DNA of 64,000 bases from Tanypteryx hageni (taxonomy: Eukaryota; Arthropoda; Insecta; Odonata; Petaluridae), in assembly GCA_028673005.1 (NCBI GenBank), contig CM054115.1, positions 190,133,548-190,197,547 of the forward strand, read 5' to 3'. Numbering within the stretch: position 1 is the first letter of the stretch; each line of letters opens with the position of its first letter. The translations under genes were made by a program, and so were the position numbers. Below, piece by piece: positions 24,747 through 37,798 of this stretch. Below the pieces are notes generated by a model. The model was not told the DNA's origin. It saw only the letters and a list, made by a program, of their open reading frames with translations, and made no database searches.

Positions 24747-25739
24747 CAGTAAAACCCTGTATTTAAGTTATCGGAATATACATTTTCCCGCAATTTACAA
24801 CATTTTATATGGGTCCCATCAATTTTCCTATGATTCCAATGTAAGTAAAACCTTGTATTTACGTTATTTCATTTTAAGTTTTCCCGCTATTAGCATCATT
24901 TTATGTTAGAATTTCCAATTTTAAAAAAAGAATTTAGCATGCAATTCCCAACTGTTTTTAACGTTTTTTTGATTTAGCTGCAAAAAAATCCAAATTCTTT
25001 TCAACGAAGATATTGAAAATGGCGGAAGAGTAGGAGCAGCATCCCTAGAGGCAGAAATATGAACTTTCTTTTCAAAACAGCACTCGCTTTAACATGCTAC
25101 TCAGGAACAGTGTGCTTATAGACGAAAATACGTATGAACTGTTTTGGGTAAAAACTTCAAAACCTCATGTACAGCGCACCTAGATACAGAAATATTATTT
25201 ACGCTATTTACTCTTTGAACCAAGTATGATTGCTATTGAAAAGATGTTCAAGTCTGGCACTTTCATGTTTTAACCCTTTCCACTCAAATTCTGCCTCTTG
25301 GTTCTCACAGTTTGTAATTAAATTTAAGTTAATTTGTAATTTTTTGTAATTTAAATTACCATATTATCCTGAATATAATGCGATGTTTTTTCCAAAAAAT
25401 TAAATTGTAAATTATAGTCGATTCCTAGTGATTTTAAAAGATTGTAAAATAGTTTCAAAAAATCATCGTACATTCCGCACGTCTGTTAAGTGATACAAGA
25501 TACTTGTTACATTGTAGACACATTAGGCATACATGTTAAAATGTAGTGTTGTGTCGTCCCGGAAGGATTCGCTCCAACGGAACGAATCCAGCACTGGAAA
25601 CAGCCAGTACAAATCCACGACCTTGAAAAAAATCTCGTTCCTCAGACTTAGGAGGATTTCATTCCAGACCTTCCAGGGTCAATGGTTCCTCAGACTCTAC
25701 CAATGATGGAGTCGGAGGATTTCGTTCCAAACTCAGTGG

Positions 25740-25870
25740 TTCCTTTGGGTGAAAACATAGTGGAGCCTCGCACTAAGCATCGCATCAGGCATCGACTCAA
25801 TCAGCACATCAAGCATCGCATCAGGGCTTTCATAGTGGAGCTTCGACTCATGACTTTCTTCCCAGACTGA
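25740..25870 (+). repeat. Left arm of long inverted repeat
   Basis: ggtgaaaacatagtggagcc and repeated gcatcgcatca motifs. The inverse occurs at 27340-27486. Read as protein, both arms give GENIVEPRTKHRI. The arms flank the TIR element 26059-27089 and probably mark an older element that it entered. Confidence 0.8.
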
Positions 25871-26058
25871 TTCTAGAACTCGATATAGAAATATATCCTT
25901 CTACTTGTTATAGCTGTACTAAATTTTAGTGTGTAGTGTTGTTTGTAATACTTTTTTATATGCATTGATTTACTTCAAAAGTGTCAGATTTGTAATGTCT
26001 TCAGATAGTGAAAGTGATTTGTCGACAAGTACGACAGTTAAATGATGGGTGCTGATTA

Positions 26059-27089
26059 CCGTAAATATCCGCGTATAATGCGCACTTTTTTTCAAAATAT
26101 TTAAGTTAAAAATTAGGATGCGTGTTATACGAGGGTACATAATCTTCCTATTTTCATTTGATCCCATATTTCCCCAATTTCGGCACAGTAATTACTGCCC
26201 GGGTATCCTCATAATTTTATTGGTTTTTACGAAAAGTAAGATAGATAATAGTTAAAATTTACTAATTAATTCTACAAACATTCATTAATTAGATATGAAA
26301 AGAATGAATTCAGTATTTATTCATTTTAAAAGCCAAGAAACACATCGTCACTGGACCATTCTTCTTCGATGTTGTTATTGAAATCGGCATCTTACGCATG
26401 ACGTCATCCTACACCGGCGCCCGGCCTGGTGGTGAGGTACTGGTACTACTTACAATTAGAAACAATGGCAACTGATGTGTTTTGAGTACGTTGGGAGTTG
26501 ATGCTTCTTGTAGAACTAAATAAAGTTATCGTTCCCTACCTTTCTCTCAGCATTCATACGTGATTTATTCTTGATTCTTAGAGTCTGTAGTTAATTATGG
26601 TTATTTGCTATCGTTTTTATGAGCTCCAGAGTGTTCTAATAAGGGTAAAACTGAAGGTTGGGCGAACCCGTCCACCTCAGGCGTGACAAAAACGTATGTA
26701 AAAAAATAGGATTATCGTCATACCTTCATTTTATTAGCTCAAAGAATGTCATATGCCATACTATGAAATTAATATAATTCGATTTATTGCGTATATCCTA
26801 ATATCACCTTGTAAGTAAACATAGAGTATGTAATGATTGAGTTAGTTGACGTTCTTTTGGAACGTTATTCGAAAGTTTCATTTCGCACTTTCATTATGTT
26901 ACCAATACATAATACCAATAATTCGATCATTGCAGTAGAACATGTTACACCATCTACTTTATTCTGGAACGGTAACGCTAAAAAAATCTGTGCGCACTAT
27001 ATGCGGGTATATAGAAAAATAATAGATTACGAGGCTGAAAACCCCCAGCGCGTTATACGAGGGTGCGCACTATATGCAGGTATTTACGG
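26059..27089. mobile_element. TA-flanked TIR element, CCGTAAATA type
   Basis: Left end ccgtaaatatccgcgtataa; right end reversed ccgtaaatacctgcatatag; both continue to tgcgcac. TA on both sides. 1031 bp, no intact transposase recognised. Confidence 0.85.
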
Positions 27090-27339
27090 TAATACAAATC
27101 TATTGTGATGTCCTCTATCCCGCTCCGCTATCAATCTTTCTCTTTCCATATTTAAAGGTCAATACTTACTTCACAATGAACTGTGCCACACTAAATAATC
27201 AACGGGTTCCCAGGCTTCCAGGGTGCCTGTGAGTCAGACCGGGGTGTCCTTGAATGCACCAATCAGAGGCCAGATTTCAGGCATCGACCATCACACTTAC
27301 TTCAGTGAAACAAACAAGTTTGATTCCTTGATAGATGTG

Positions 27340-27486
27340 ATGCTTGAGTCGATACTTGGTGCGAGGGTCGATGCTTCACTATGAAAGGGCACATTTAACA
27401 CAATGTGTTTCATTTGGGGTCTGATGCGATGCTCGAGTCGATGCTTGATGCGATGCTTAGTACGAGGCTCCACTATGTTTTCACCC
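27340..27486 (-). repeat. Right arm of long inverted repeat
   Basis: Inverse of 25740-25870: ggctccactatgttttcacc with tgatgcgatgct repeats. The arm also carries an extra block (27340-27380) with a second gtcgatgctt copy. Confidence 0.8.
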
Positions 27487-28719
27487 TTAGACTCCACTCG
27501 GATTCGGAAATTTCTATCTTTGGACTCACAATTATTCTCTTAAACTAAAAGCCATTGGCCCAAAATTCCGAAAACGTATTCTTATGTTAACCCAGGGATG
27601 GCAAATACACGGCACGCGTGCCAATGTTGGCACGCCATGGAATTTTTCTGGCGCGCGAGTCATTTTCTACTACTGAACTATAATTATTGTAATAATCCAG
27701 GTACATTTTGAGTTACCAATATGTTCACTTTAATATCGGTCGGCGATCTTGAAAAAACGCGGCGTTTTTATTCTGCTACAGAGTTATGTGACACACTTAG
27801 CATCTATTATGCCCTACTTCCGTGAAGGGATCGTTTTCTTCTGCGGGCCCAAATTCATCACAGTGTGTCACTCTGGTTTTGGGCACAATAAAAGTGCCGC
27901 GCAGAAAGCTACACTAATAAAGGATTACATTGTTTTGTTTTATCTGAAGACGAAACATGATCGCTCGCACGTGTCGCCAGTACGTATGAAACGGGGTTAA
28001 AATGAAATCACTATAACAGTTTTGTCTCTGCTGGTATAGTGTTAACACCTTTCAAGGTATCGTGTGTTCAAAACAATTCAACTTTATTCGAAGTGCAGTA
28101 ATTTTTATTTATTACTGTTATTTATTTTTATCTTATTTATTCAATTCTATTTCTCAAAAAATGTTGAGTTTATTTTTTAATGCTGATTTTCTGTATTTTA
28201 ATTTTGGTTCCCAACGCTGATGATCAGTCAATTCATCGTCATTTCCAATTACCGCACAAAGTTCTTATGCAATAGTTTTCTTGTATTACCAGGTCTATGG
28301 TTTCTTTTCGAAATAATTTACTTACTTACATACTACCTAATTATACAATGTTACTGTTCTGTTTACTGCTTGCGTAAACTTTTACAATTACTTAATCTAC
28401 TAGGCATCGGTAGCTTTCAGCATATCGACATCCATTTTGGCATTTGAAATTGAGTTTGGCATTCAGTATGGAAATGAAGAAATTATGAGGCATAGGTGTG
28501 TTTAAGTACAACATCGGATATGCAATACGTTTCATTCAAAGCTTCAACCTTAAAAGTTTGTGTTAGTCATGTGAGTAACGTAAAAATCTTTTGCTCTTAT
28601 TCATTTAGTTTTGATATTTTAATGCAAATTTATTTCAGTTTTTTAATTCCATTGTTATATTTAAAAAATGTCGGTTTTAATTTTCTTTTATTTATACCTT
28701 ATCTTTTACTAATGGAAAA

Positions 28720-31700
28720 ATGTCAGCAGCTAAGAAATTAAAGAAAGATAGAAAAGGAGATGTCCCTAGTTTTCAGATGACTTGGACCAATGATTACGGT
28801 TTTATAAAACAAAATGATAAACCTTTGTTGTGCTATGTTCTGAGACGGTCGTGTGTAGAACATCATCAGTGAAACGTCATTTTGAAAGCATTCACAAAAC
28901 AATTGCCATAAGAAGTGCAAATGAACGGAAGGAAATAATGTCTAGATATGTAAAAAACAGCCAATTACAGATTTCTTCTTTGGTTAATTTTGTAAAATCT
29001 GCAAATAATAACACTGAAGCTAGTTTTGAAATCTCAAATGTAATAGCAAAACATGCCAACCATTTAGTGATGGTGAATATGTAAAAACAATTATGCTGGC
29101 AGCAGCACCGCTTTTGTTTCATGATTTTGAAAACAAAAGAAAGATTATTCAGCGTATTCATGAATTTCAACTTAGCAGAAACACTGTCAAAGATAGAATT
29201 TTTAAGATGAGTAGTAATGTTGCATATCAACTTAAAAATGACATTAATTCTTGTTGCTCTTTTTCAATTTGTCTTGATGTAAGCACCGATATTACATCGT
29301 CAGCTCACTTGGCCATTATAGCTCGTTATGCAAAAGACGATGAAATGCAGGAAGAACTGATTAACTTAGCCAGTTTGCCAGAAAGAACCTGCGGAAAAGA
29401 TATCTGTGAACTAGTCATACACGGATTATTAAAAGCTAACATTGATTTAAAAAAAATCATATCAGTAATAACCGATGGTGCTCCGAATGTTATTGGCAAA
29501 AAATTAGGCTTTGCAAATCTATTTGAAAATCATGTGGGACATCCCATAATAGGCTTTCATTGCATTATCCACCAACAAGTTCTGTGTGCAAAATATGGCG
29601 CTTCAGTGTTAAATAATATTACAGAATCAGTTACTAAAATAATAAATTTCATAGTAGCGCGTGATTTAAAAAAGACAATTTAAAAAGCTTTTTAAAGATT
29701 TTAATTCAGATTATGAAACGTTATTAACGTATAACAATGTTCGTTGGCTAAGCTGCGCAATTTCATTAGAAAGATTTGTCGAGTGCTTGGAAGAAATAAG
29801 ATTATTTTTGAATAAGCACAATTACAATTCCTCAGAATTATATGATGTCGAATGGCTGTCAAAATTAATGTTTTTATCGGGTTTTTCACTTCATTTGAAT
29901 AGCCTTAATAAGGAATTGCAAGGATATGGAAAAAGTATCGATGTGATGTTCGGTTCTATTAACCCCTCAAGCCCGGAGGAGATTTATTAAATCTCTCCCG
30001 TACGGCCAGATGAGGTTTTTAAATTTTCACGATTGCGTTGCAAAAACGTTCAAAAATATTAAAATAATCATAACTTGAGAAGTTTTCTCTTGATTTTTCT
30101 GATTTTTTTTTGTGGATTTATGAAAAACATGAAATTTGTAAATATCTATTTTGCGTATAATATTTTACATACAAAGATTGTTGGAGTAGAAGAGAATGCA
30201 CACCAATCGCTAATTTTCCGGCGTGCATTCGCGCTTTATATATAACATTCAGCACCGGAAAATCTATAGAAGATATTGATGTGCAATCTTAATATAAAAA
30301 TAGCTTAAATTAGTAACTATATCATTCTGCAAGTCTACTCGTCTAAATCAATTAGGTGAAAAGTTTTACGAATCTCAACTTTTTCATGTCTTGACTGGAA
30401 ATTTTTAAGTAAATGTAGTATTATTGATTTATCAAAAGATGATTTATTTATAATATAATCGTTTTAGTTATACAGTCATCATTCTTAGTCATTACAGAAG
30501 TCACATAGAAGAAATGGTTGCATTTTGTTCATTGGAAAGGGAGATACGACGTTGTATAAAACACGGAAAACTTTAGCTTATAGGTCCTTCCCAAATATTT
30601 TCAGAAAATTTTCACATGCATAATTGGATTCAGCAAGAAATGCCTTATAGCTTAGTAAACACTTCTAATAATCTATTGTGTAAATATATGGAAGAGCTTT
30701 TCGTGATTTCTGCTGGCGTGTCCTCTTCTTGCCTACTCGCTTCATCACTGCTTTGGCCCTACACAACAGCAAAGCACTTATCTGAAGAGGAAAACAGACC
30801 TCGTCTTCTTTCAAATGTCAAATAAAAGGAACCCAATTTGGTGGGTTCCCTTTCCTCGGGTATTTATGGGTCAACTTTAGAAACCGAAAATCCGTATGTC
30901 CGTGGTAAAAACTAAAATTCTATCACAAAACTAAACGTATATTATATGTAAACAAAGACTTACAAATAGATATACTCAATTTCCCGCAATTTTCGTCGAG
31001 ATTAAAATAAAATTCTAAAGGTCTTGAAAATTATATGACCGATATTATCCTTCTCACAAAATGCCTCTCTTTGAGGCGTGGCACTAAATTATCGGAAGAG
31101 TGTCGGCCTTGGATTTTGAAATAAGCTGTTTTGACGTTTACGCTCTCCTATGAAGCGATGAACGAAGGATCGCGCGGTAATGGAAGGGAATGTTTACAGA
31201 AATGTTTTTACTCAACCTAAATTCCGTTCTTCATCAATTGCATTGTAAACATTTGTAATAAGCTGTGCATAGAGAGACATAAGATGCTTTCCTTTCTTTC
31301 TTTACATACCGACGAAGACCTTTGTCGCATGAAATAAGCCAAATATCTCCTCCAGGTAAAAAGAGGAGAAAAAACGTGCTCTCCTTTGAAATGATGCACA
31401 GTTTCTACATTGAATTTCAAACACCAAGGAAAGGTTCCTTGCTGCATTGAAAAGCAACTTTTATATGGAGAAACACCATCATATCATAGCAGAATTGAAA
31501 ATTCTATCGCAAAATTCAACGTTGATTATATATTTTATAATAGAGAAAAAAATACAGGACAGACATAGATAGGAAGTACAAAGCTTACTCTTTCAAAATA
31601 TATATAGGTTATTTAGATTTAAAGAAGTCTCTAGCGTCAAAAGATAAAATAAGTTAGGGCTGCCGCAGGACGTAATAGTACGCCTGACGGCCAATTAGAC

Positions 31701-32407
31701 AGTTTTTGCAGGATGTAATAGTACGTCTGACGGTGTTGAGGGGTTAAAGCTTTTGAAATGAAACTTAGAATTTTCCAAAAAGATATCACAAGCAATGACA
31801 TGAAGTACTTTCCAAAACTGAAAACGTTTTTAAATGATTTAATGATACATGAGAGACCAAATACAGATTTCTTTCAGTTATTTTCCGATATGCTACAATC
31901 AGCGATAATGCAATTTTCAGATAAATTTGTAGATTTTAAGAGTATTGAAAATATGTTAAATTTAATTAATTATCCTGACAAATTTGATGTAAAAAATATA
32001 AATAGTGAATACTTCAGTTGGTTAAATATAGAAAACATCGAAATGGAATTAGTAGATTTCCAATGTAGTGCCATTGGAAGCAAAAATTTGTCGACTTGCG
32101 AAATAATATTGAAAATAAAGAAATAAAACGATTGGGTGGAGAAATTTCCAATGTCGAAAATGAAATTTTAAAAGTTTGGAAAAGTATGCCTGGACAGTTT
32201 ATTTCTTTAAAAAATTGCGTTGTCACTTTTTTTTCGACCTATTTTTGTGAAAGCCTCTTTTCTAAAATGAATTTAATAAAAACCGAATCCAGAAACAGAA
32301 TGACAGATGTGGACTCAAATGCTTGTATTTCTCTGTTTTCCACCAAGTATAAACCCAATATTAAAGAGCTGGCGTCTAATATGATCCAAAAACATTCCAA
32401 TAATTAA
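28720..32407 (+). pseudogene. hAT transposase (EPM2AIP1/GTF2IRD2-like), disrupted
   Basis: ATG at 28720 (MSAAKKLKKDRKGD). After a frameshift near 28830 comes a C2H2-like finger (LCSETVVCRTSSVKRHFESI). 29093-29683 reads MLAAAPLLFHDFENKRKI, FSICLDVSTDITSSAHLAII, VITDGAPNVIGKKLGF, GFHCIIHQQVLCAKYG, with the catalytic Asp in LDVSTD and ITDG. 29685-29962 and 31744-32126 continue, and 32096-32407 gives the dimerisation region (YFCESLFSKMNLIKTESRNR). Broken by four frameshifts or stops plus the nested element. Reading across the nested element at its TTAA restores frame (GSI|KAFEMK), so that insertion is later than the gene. Confidence 0.92.
29963..31743. mobile_element. piggyBac-type non-autonomous element in TTAA
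   Basis: Ends cccctcaa/ttgagggg, each abutting TTAA (29959-29962 and 31744-31747). 1781 bp without transposase. The right end carries two direct copies of ggacgtaatagtacgcctga / ggatgtaatagtacgtctga about 40 bp apart, the kind of subterminal repeat piggyBac transposases bind. Confidence 0.9.
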
Positions 32408-33943
32408 ATATTATCAATTAAAGAATAAGTCAACACAGCAATTGCCGTATTTCTGAATTATAATAAAAAGAGACTTTTTCATTTTCCCTTTGCTTGCTTT
32501 AATGGTCAAGACTTTTTACTTTTTAGTAAATAATGCAGTATTGAAAACAAAATTACAACGATTACTTATTGTATTTTGTGATACGAAAGCAATTATAATC
32601 TTGTTTCTTTCATCCTTTGCAAAATTTCATTATTGTTGAATAAATAATATGAATAGACCAAGTATTGACAAATTTTGAATGGGTACATTATATATCAGGG
32701 ATGTAAAATACATAGGCAATATATATATATATATATACACGTGGCACTGGCACGCCGGGTGCTACATTGCTACATAATTTATTTTAATACTTTCTTGGCA
32801 CGCCATCTGAAATGTATTTGCCATCCCTGTGTTAACCTAAACTCCACTGGTAGAAGATGAGACGAATCTGTGAGTTACAATCTGTAGCCTCTCCTTGTCA
32901 GGGAATGAAGTCGGACATGTGCAGAAGTGTATTTCGTACCGGAGTGATGTGTACCTGTTCTTTTCGCAGTGCAACAAAATGTTTTTATTGTTTATTGGAA
33001 TTGCAAGATTTGACTTCTGTACTTTGAAATGATTGTGAATAAAGGGATATTATGGGTGCATGGGATATTAATAGGCGAGAAATCGCCACACAATGACATA
33101 ATTCATAATAATTTTATAATACTTTGTTATTTTGTAGGAAAAATATATTTTCAAAGAATTTGACCCTTCTTCCACAAAAATTCTTTAATTTCGTAATTTT
33201 ATTATTATAATAATTTATTAAGAATTAATTTTAATTCTAAAATTTTTTAAATTCTTCCACCAAAGGTTTTAACCATGAGAAATGTGAAAGAGAGAAATAT
33301 AAGATAGATTAGTGATGAAAAGGATTGCATTGGCCTTGCTGAAAACTGATTTTTCTGCTTCGTACCAATAAATGGAGCGCAAAAGAAGTGGAATTTGGAA
33401 GATGTTTTCGGAAGGTCTTTCAGAGTGAAACTAAACACTATATAGTTTAATTTAGTTACATAGCAAATACCCAATGCAGTGATTTAGATTACTTAGTCGA
33501 TTTTTTAAAGTTCATTTGAAAATTTCAGGGTTTCTGACCCCAAGATCTCTCCTCATCATATGCCCATGTCGTTTAGTATTGCCATTAATAAATTTGTTAT
33601 TAATAAAATTATTATGAACAAAATGAGAAGTTGAAAAATCATAACAACAAACAGTTTTCCAACATTCATCACAGGAAATCCTACATTTAATCAAGTTCAT
33701 ACGTGTGCCAATGGAATCCTTCTCATTGGTCTGGCTGAGAAATGATATGAAAAGGAACAAATCCACAAAAATAACAACAATGCCCATCACTATTACAATG
33801 TACTTGAGAAGAGTCTGAGGCGAGAATAGATCGAATTCAGTCGGTGGCTGAACTCCTCATTAATCATTGAATTGAAGCTATCAGTGTGTCGGTGTATTCT
33901 TTGTGCCTATATTAGCGAGTTTTTACCCATCCATTATTTTAAC

Positions 33944-34170
33944 AATGGGTGACAAAAAGGATGCTGATCATGTTGAGAAAAAAGATTCTTCCAAATCCCA
34001 GGTTAACAGAGGAATCCGACAAAATTATTATATGAATTTTAAAATAATCATAGCTCAAGAGGCGGAAAAAACAAACAATATTCAAGCTTCGAAAAAGTAT
34101 GATGTTCCTGAAGTAAATATACCATGTCTATGTACAATTTTCCAGACAAATGCGATTTGGGGAATGTAAT
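33944..34170 (+). pseudogene. Tigger N-terminal remnant
   Basis: MGDKKDADHVEKKDSSKSQV followed by YYMNFKIIIAQEAEKTNNIQ and ASKKYDVPEVNI, a psq/CENP-B helix-turn-helix. The frame stops soon after and no DDE domain follows before the element's end at 34484, so it is an internally deleted copy. Confidence 0.6.
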
Positions 34171-34486
34171 GGAAACCCAAGCATACTATACATACTAGCA
34201 TTTTAATTCGGGACATATTTTAATATTATTATTATTGAAAAAGCGTGCTGGTTAAGTAAATGAATAAATAGATATACTCTTTATAAACTTAGCCTTTAAC
34301 ACTGATTTTATTATTAGTCTTACTCTAACAAATGTGTGAGCTTAAAAGGAAAATCAGTAGCTATTTTTCCTTTTCCCTCAATTTACACTTTCCCACAATT
34401 TACACTTTCCTGCAATTTATACTCCCCTGCAATTTACACTTTTTTCCCAGGTCCCTAGAAAAGTGTAAATAAGAGATTTTACTGTA

Positions 34487-34960
34487 CGTCCAGTGGTTCC
34501 CGAGTTGAAAGAGGAATGTTGTAAACATTTAGGTCTTCATGTAAAGTGGTCATAATTGTTGTTCAATTTTAAACAAAATTGGAGTTGGTCGACAAATGTC
34601 AGCAAAACTAACAAATATCAAATTTCATCAAAATATGTCCAGCGGTTCCTGAGTTGAAACAAAGGAAAATTGTAAACTACATGTAGGTCTTCATGTAAAG
34701 TGGTCATAATTGTTGTCAGATTTTAACCAAAATTGGAATCGTTCAACTAATTTTACCAATACCCAAATATCCATTTTCATCAAAATATGTCCAGCGGTTC
34801 CTGAGTTGAAACAAAGGAACATTGTAAACTAAATATAGGTCTTCATGTAAAGTGGTGGTAATTATTATCCGATTTTAACCAAAATTAGAATCAGTTGAAC
34901 AATTTTAGAAAAACTCTCCAATACCAAATTTCATCAAAATGACGGACGGACAGAAATGAC
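34487..34960. repeat. ~150-bp tandem repeat array, three units
   Basis: Units begin gtccagcggttcctgagttg at about 34488, 34637 and 34790. Each contains ggtcttcatgtaaagtggt and ends in atttcatcaaaata. The last is followed by gacggacggacagaaa. Class unknown. Confidence 0.88.
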
Positions 34961-35466
34961 CTCCCCTATATGCATTCAATTTCCACAAAGAACGCATAAA
35001 AATGTGTCATTTACTTAACTAAAATTTCACAGAAACATGATGGAAAAATCTAATTAATAAACCATCTAGTTTATCTCTTAAGACAGAGGCATGTGAGTTT
35101 TAGTTAAACAAAAGCATGGAAACTTTTCTTGTCTGAATTTGAATAAAATATTATTAAATTAATTACATAATTTCTTTCCAAAATTCAGTTTTTGATTTAT
35201 TTCTCTCCATGTCAAGATGTTGAGATTTGATGTCTTGAATCTTCTTTCTTTTTCTAAGATTTTTTAATGCTTGCAGTTGTGTATAATGAAACTGACTAAT
35301 TGCAGTTTTAAGTTAACTTTTCAAATTCTTATTTTGTCTGTTTCTTCAATCACAGTATTGAGTTTTGATTTATCTTTATATATAGGTTTTATTGAATTAG
35401 CTATATTGACATAAAAATAGGAATAAAGACACTCCATTCATTCAGAGATCTAATGAATGATTGCAG

Positions 35467-36139
35467 GATAAAAACAAATGGATCGTTGCCAAGGGACAAG
35501 CGCCTTCAGTCATCTAGTGGAAGACCGTGCAGTCCAGTGATGCAGAGAGCAACCACCGGCAGTCAGTCCATACCAAGCCAAACCATATCTGCAGATGAAG
35601 AGATTTCTCACATCTTTAATTTTGAGTCCAGCTCCATTCCCTCGCCTCCTAATAACATCATTTTGGCCTCTCGCTCTACCCACTCTCTCCCGAGGCATTT
35701 CGGTGGCTGCTCGAGACAACTCATTGGGGATGAAAAGAGGATGAATGGTGCTGCTTATCAATGCAGTGCTGTCTCATCTCCACCAAACTCCCCTACCAGC
35801 CCTACCTCTCCCTCTTATCCGACTTACCCTCAAAGTCCTCGCACTCGAATACGAACTATAGCAGTATCGAAGACATCGAAGGGGTGCTGTGAGGCTGAGA
35901 GTCGCCACGTGTCTGGTCTGGAAGATGGCGGTCACATGTCACCGCAAAGTGGTGCACTCGCTTCAGTGGTCGAGATGAGAGCAGTGTCAGGCGGACGGCC
36001 TTTTGGAGGTACACTCCCTAGGAGTGCAGTGCCATCTATGCAAGATCATTCTGCAAGGATGGAGCATGGCATACCTCTGCATAGTAATGGCTTTAGAGCT
36101 GCTACAGACTGTGATGGAATTCATGAAGCTCGTGGAAAG
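35467..36139 (+). CDS. PHLDB: PHLDB-like exon 7 (NGSLPR motif, Ser/Pro linker)
   Basis: Bounded by gattgcag|G and GGAAAG|GTTGGT, 673 nt, entering in phase 2 and leaving in phase 0. The first residues RIKTNGSLPRDKR complete the split codon from exon 6 and match the PHLDB linker. The rest (to residue 715) is Ser/Pro-rich with SPPNSPTSPTSPSYPTYPQS, probably disordered and phosphorylated. Confidence 0.85.
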
Positions 36140-36210
36140 GTTGGTATTTATAACAAAGTGAGAAAGAGATGATGAATATTGCTAATAAAATATAGGATTT
36201 TTCTATATTA

Positions 36211-36502
36211 CCGTGTTTACCTGAATCCAAGACAACCCCCCTTTTAGCAAACTGTCAAAACTGAAAAAAGATTTTGACTGAATTTTTCACTCACCATATA
36301 GGTATACTAGTTCGTTCATTAATTGAAATGGTTTGTTACAAATTTTTGCAGGAAAAAAATAATTTGTTAAATGTAATTTTAAAATTAAGACTTTAATAAT
36401 TGAATTCCTGATCATAAGTTTGGAATGACAAATTTCAGTAGATACAATTATTTTATCTTGTTTCAATTGTTTAAAAAACATTGATTAAATGTGTAAACAC
36501 GG
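36211..36502. mobile_element. Possible small MITE, CCGTGTTTAC ends
   Basis: ccgtgtttacctga at the left and gtgtaaacacgg at the right pair over 10-12 bp. Left flank TA; the right flank is TT, so no clean duplication. 292 bp, no coding potential. Confidence 0.45.
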
Positions 36503-36950
36503 TTCTATGACAACTCGTCGCGGTCAGTTAGTCTCGCAAAAACTTTGCCGTGTCTCTCAACTGAACTCTCTACTGCTAATATAGAGAATATCCAAGATAA
36601 GGATAACTAAATAAAATATAGACCAAAAATTAAAACCAGTGATTTATTGGCAAATACCATTAATAGCATTTAGGGTGATATTCTAACACAAAGAAAAGGT
36701 TTTTAGTCAATAACAGAAAATGACGTGTATAAGGTGAATTTAATGAAATAAATCTTTGTATAGTAAAGTGCGTAATGCTACTAAATAGTATAAATCAATA
36801 ACACCGACAAAAATTTCAAAAACTTTAAGTAAATGCTCCTGGTAAAAATTAACCTATTCTTTGCTATCATACTGAATGTCATTGCCAGATTTAGTATTTT
36901 TCTACCCTTTGATTGGTAGATCCTAATAATCCATCATGCAGCATTTAACC

Positions 36951-37286
36951 CATGGGTGGGGAAACTAAGGCCTGCGGGTCACATGTCCCCCGAGAGTGTT
37001 TAATGTGGCGAAGGTTTGATGAACAAGAGATCCGTAAAATTTATAACATAAAAATTTGTATTTTTTAATTAAAATTATAATAATAAAACATTTAATATTG
37101 AAACTTGAACCATAAAAAGTGTTCAGCTGTGATTTTCACTTATTTGGTATCTCAGAATCTCTAGGTGACTTCCAATTTAATCTCTAATCTGACCCGCCGA
37201 AGCATTGGCAATGAACCTATGTGGCCCTCCAAAGGGTTCGCAACCACCAATATGACCCATCATCAAGGAAGGGTTCCCCACCTATG
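36951..37286. mobile_element. hAT MITE, 336 bp, 8-bp TSD
   Basis: Ends catgggtggggaa and ttccccacctatg, flanked by atttaacc on both sides (36943-36950, 37287-37294). The interior contains ggcctgcgggtcac and a related inverse stretch near the right end. Confidence 0.9.
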
Positions 37287-37678
37287 ATTTAACCACTAAT
37301 GTGAAATGATGTGTGCAGGGCTAATCTCTGTGCTGTTGAAAATCACTGCTGTTTGCAGAGAATATCTTATAGTGTTTGTTATTGGATTCATAATGGAGAA
37401 AAATGTATAATCTGATGTTTTTAGATAGTTAAAATTATTTAATGAAAAGACATTCTATTTTCTCAGATTATTTCTATAGCTTTGGGAATTTACTAAATTT
37501 AATGCATTGACTGTAAAGTTGAGTATTATGTACTGACATATTGGAATTATTCCTTATAATTTTATATTGATTAAACAATGTATTTCAGGTAAAAATTTAC
37601 TGAAGAAAGAATTGAGCTTTATTAAATTAATTTACTTGACTTCAATTCTCATCTAATGTTATAACCTATTTTTTTCAG

Positions 37679-37798
37679 TCAGTTCAAGAGGAAGCTGAAG
37701 AGCTTAAAAGAGAAAGAGGGAAACTTCTTGTTGCACTTGCTGCCATTAAAAGGAAAATGAACGACATTGAGCGCCAAAGGGAAGAGGCTTTAAGAGAG
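37679..37798 (+). CDS. PHLDB: PHLDB-like exon 8 (coiled coil)
   Basis: Bounded by tttttcag|TCA and AGAGAG|GTACTT, exactly 40 codons, phase 0. Encodes EEAEELKRERGKLLVALAAI and KRKMNDIERQREEALRE with regular heptad hydrophobics, the start of the long coiled coil. Confidence 0.88.

Larger units (their letters stand above)
27593..32829. mobile_element. hAT transposon with perfect 8-bp TSD, interrupted
   Basis: Ends cagggatggcaaatac and gtatttgccatccctg are perfect 16-bp inverted repeats, flanked by tgttaacc at 27585-27592 and 32830-32837. Carries a single plus-strand transposase of the EPM2AIP1/GTF2IRD2-like hAT group. A TTAA-type element (29963-31743) sits inside the coding region. Without it the element would be about 3.5 kb. 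Confidence 0.95.
24747..34484. mobile_element. pogo/Tigger-type element, 9.7 kb with nested insertions
   Basis: Left end TA|cagtaaaaccctgtattta, right end (reverse complement) TA|cagtaaaatctcttattta. The flanks are the two halves of one tandem-repeat unit (…catcaaaa TA | TA cgtccag…), so removing the element rebuilds the uninterrupted unit seen in the downstream copies. That fixes both boundaries exactly. It contains a Tigger N-terminal remnant, two further TIR systems and a complete hAT. Confidence 0.85.

Noticed and set aside
33247..33790. Minus-strand ORFs with hydrophobic starts beside the Tigger remnant
   Set aside because: Short, AT-rich and without motifs; no support as genes.
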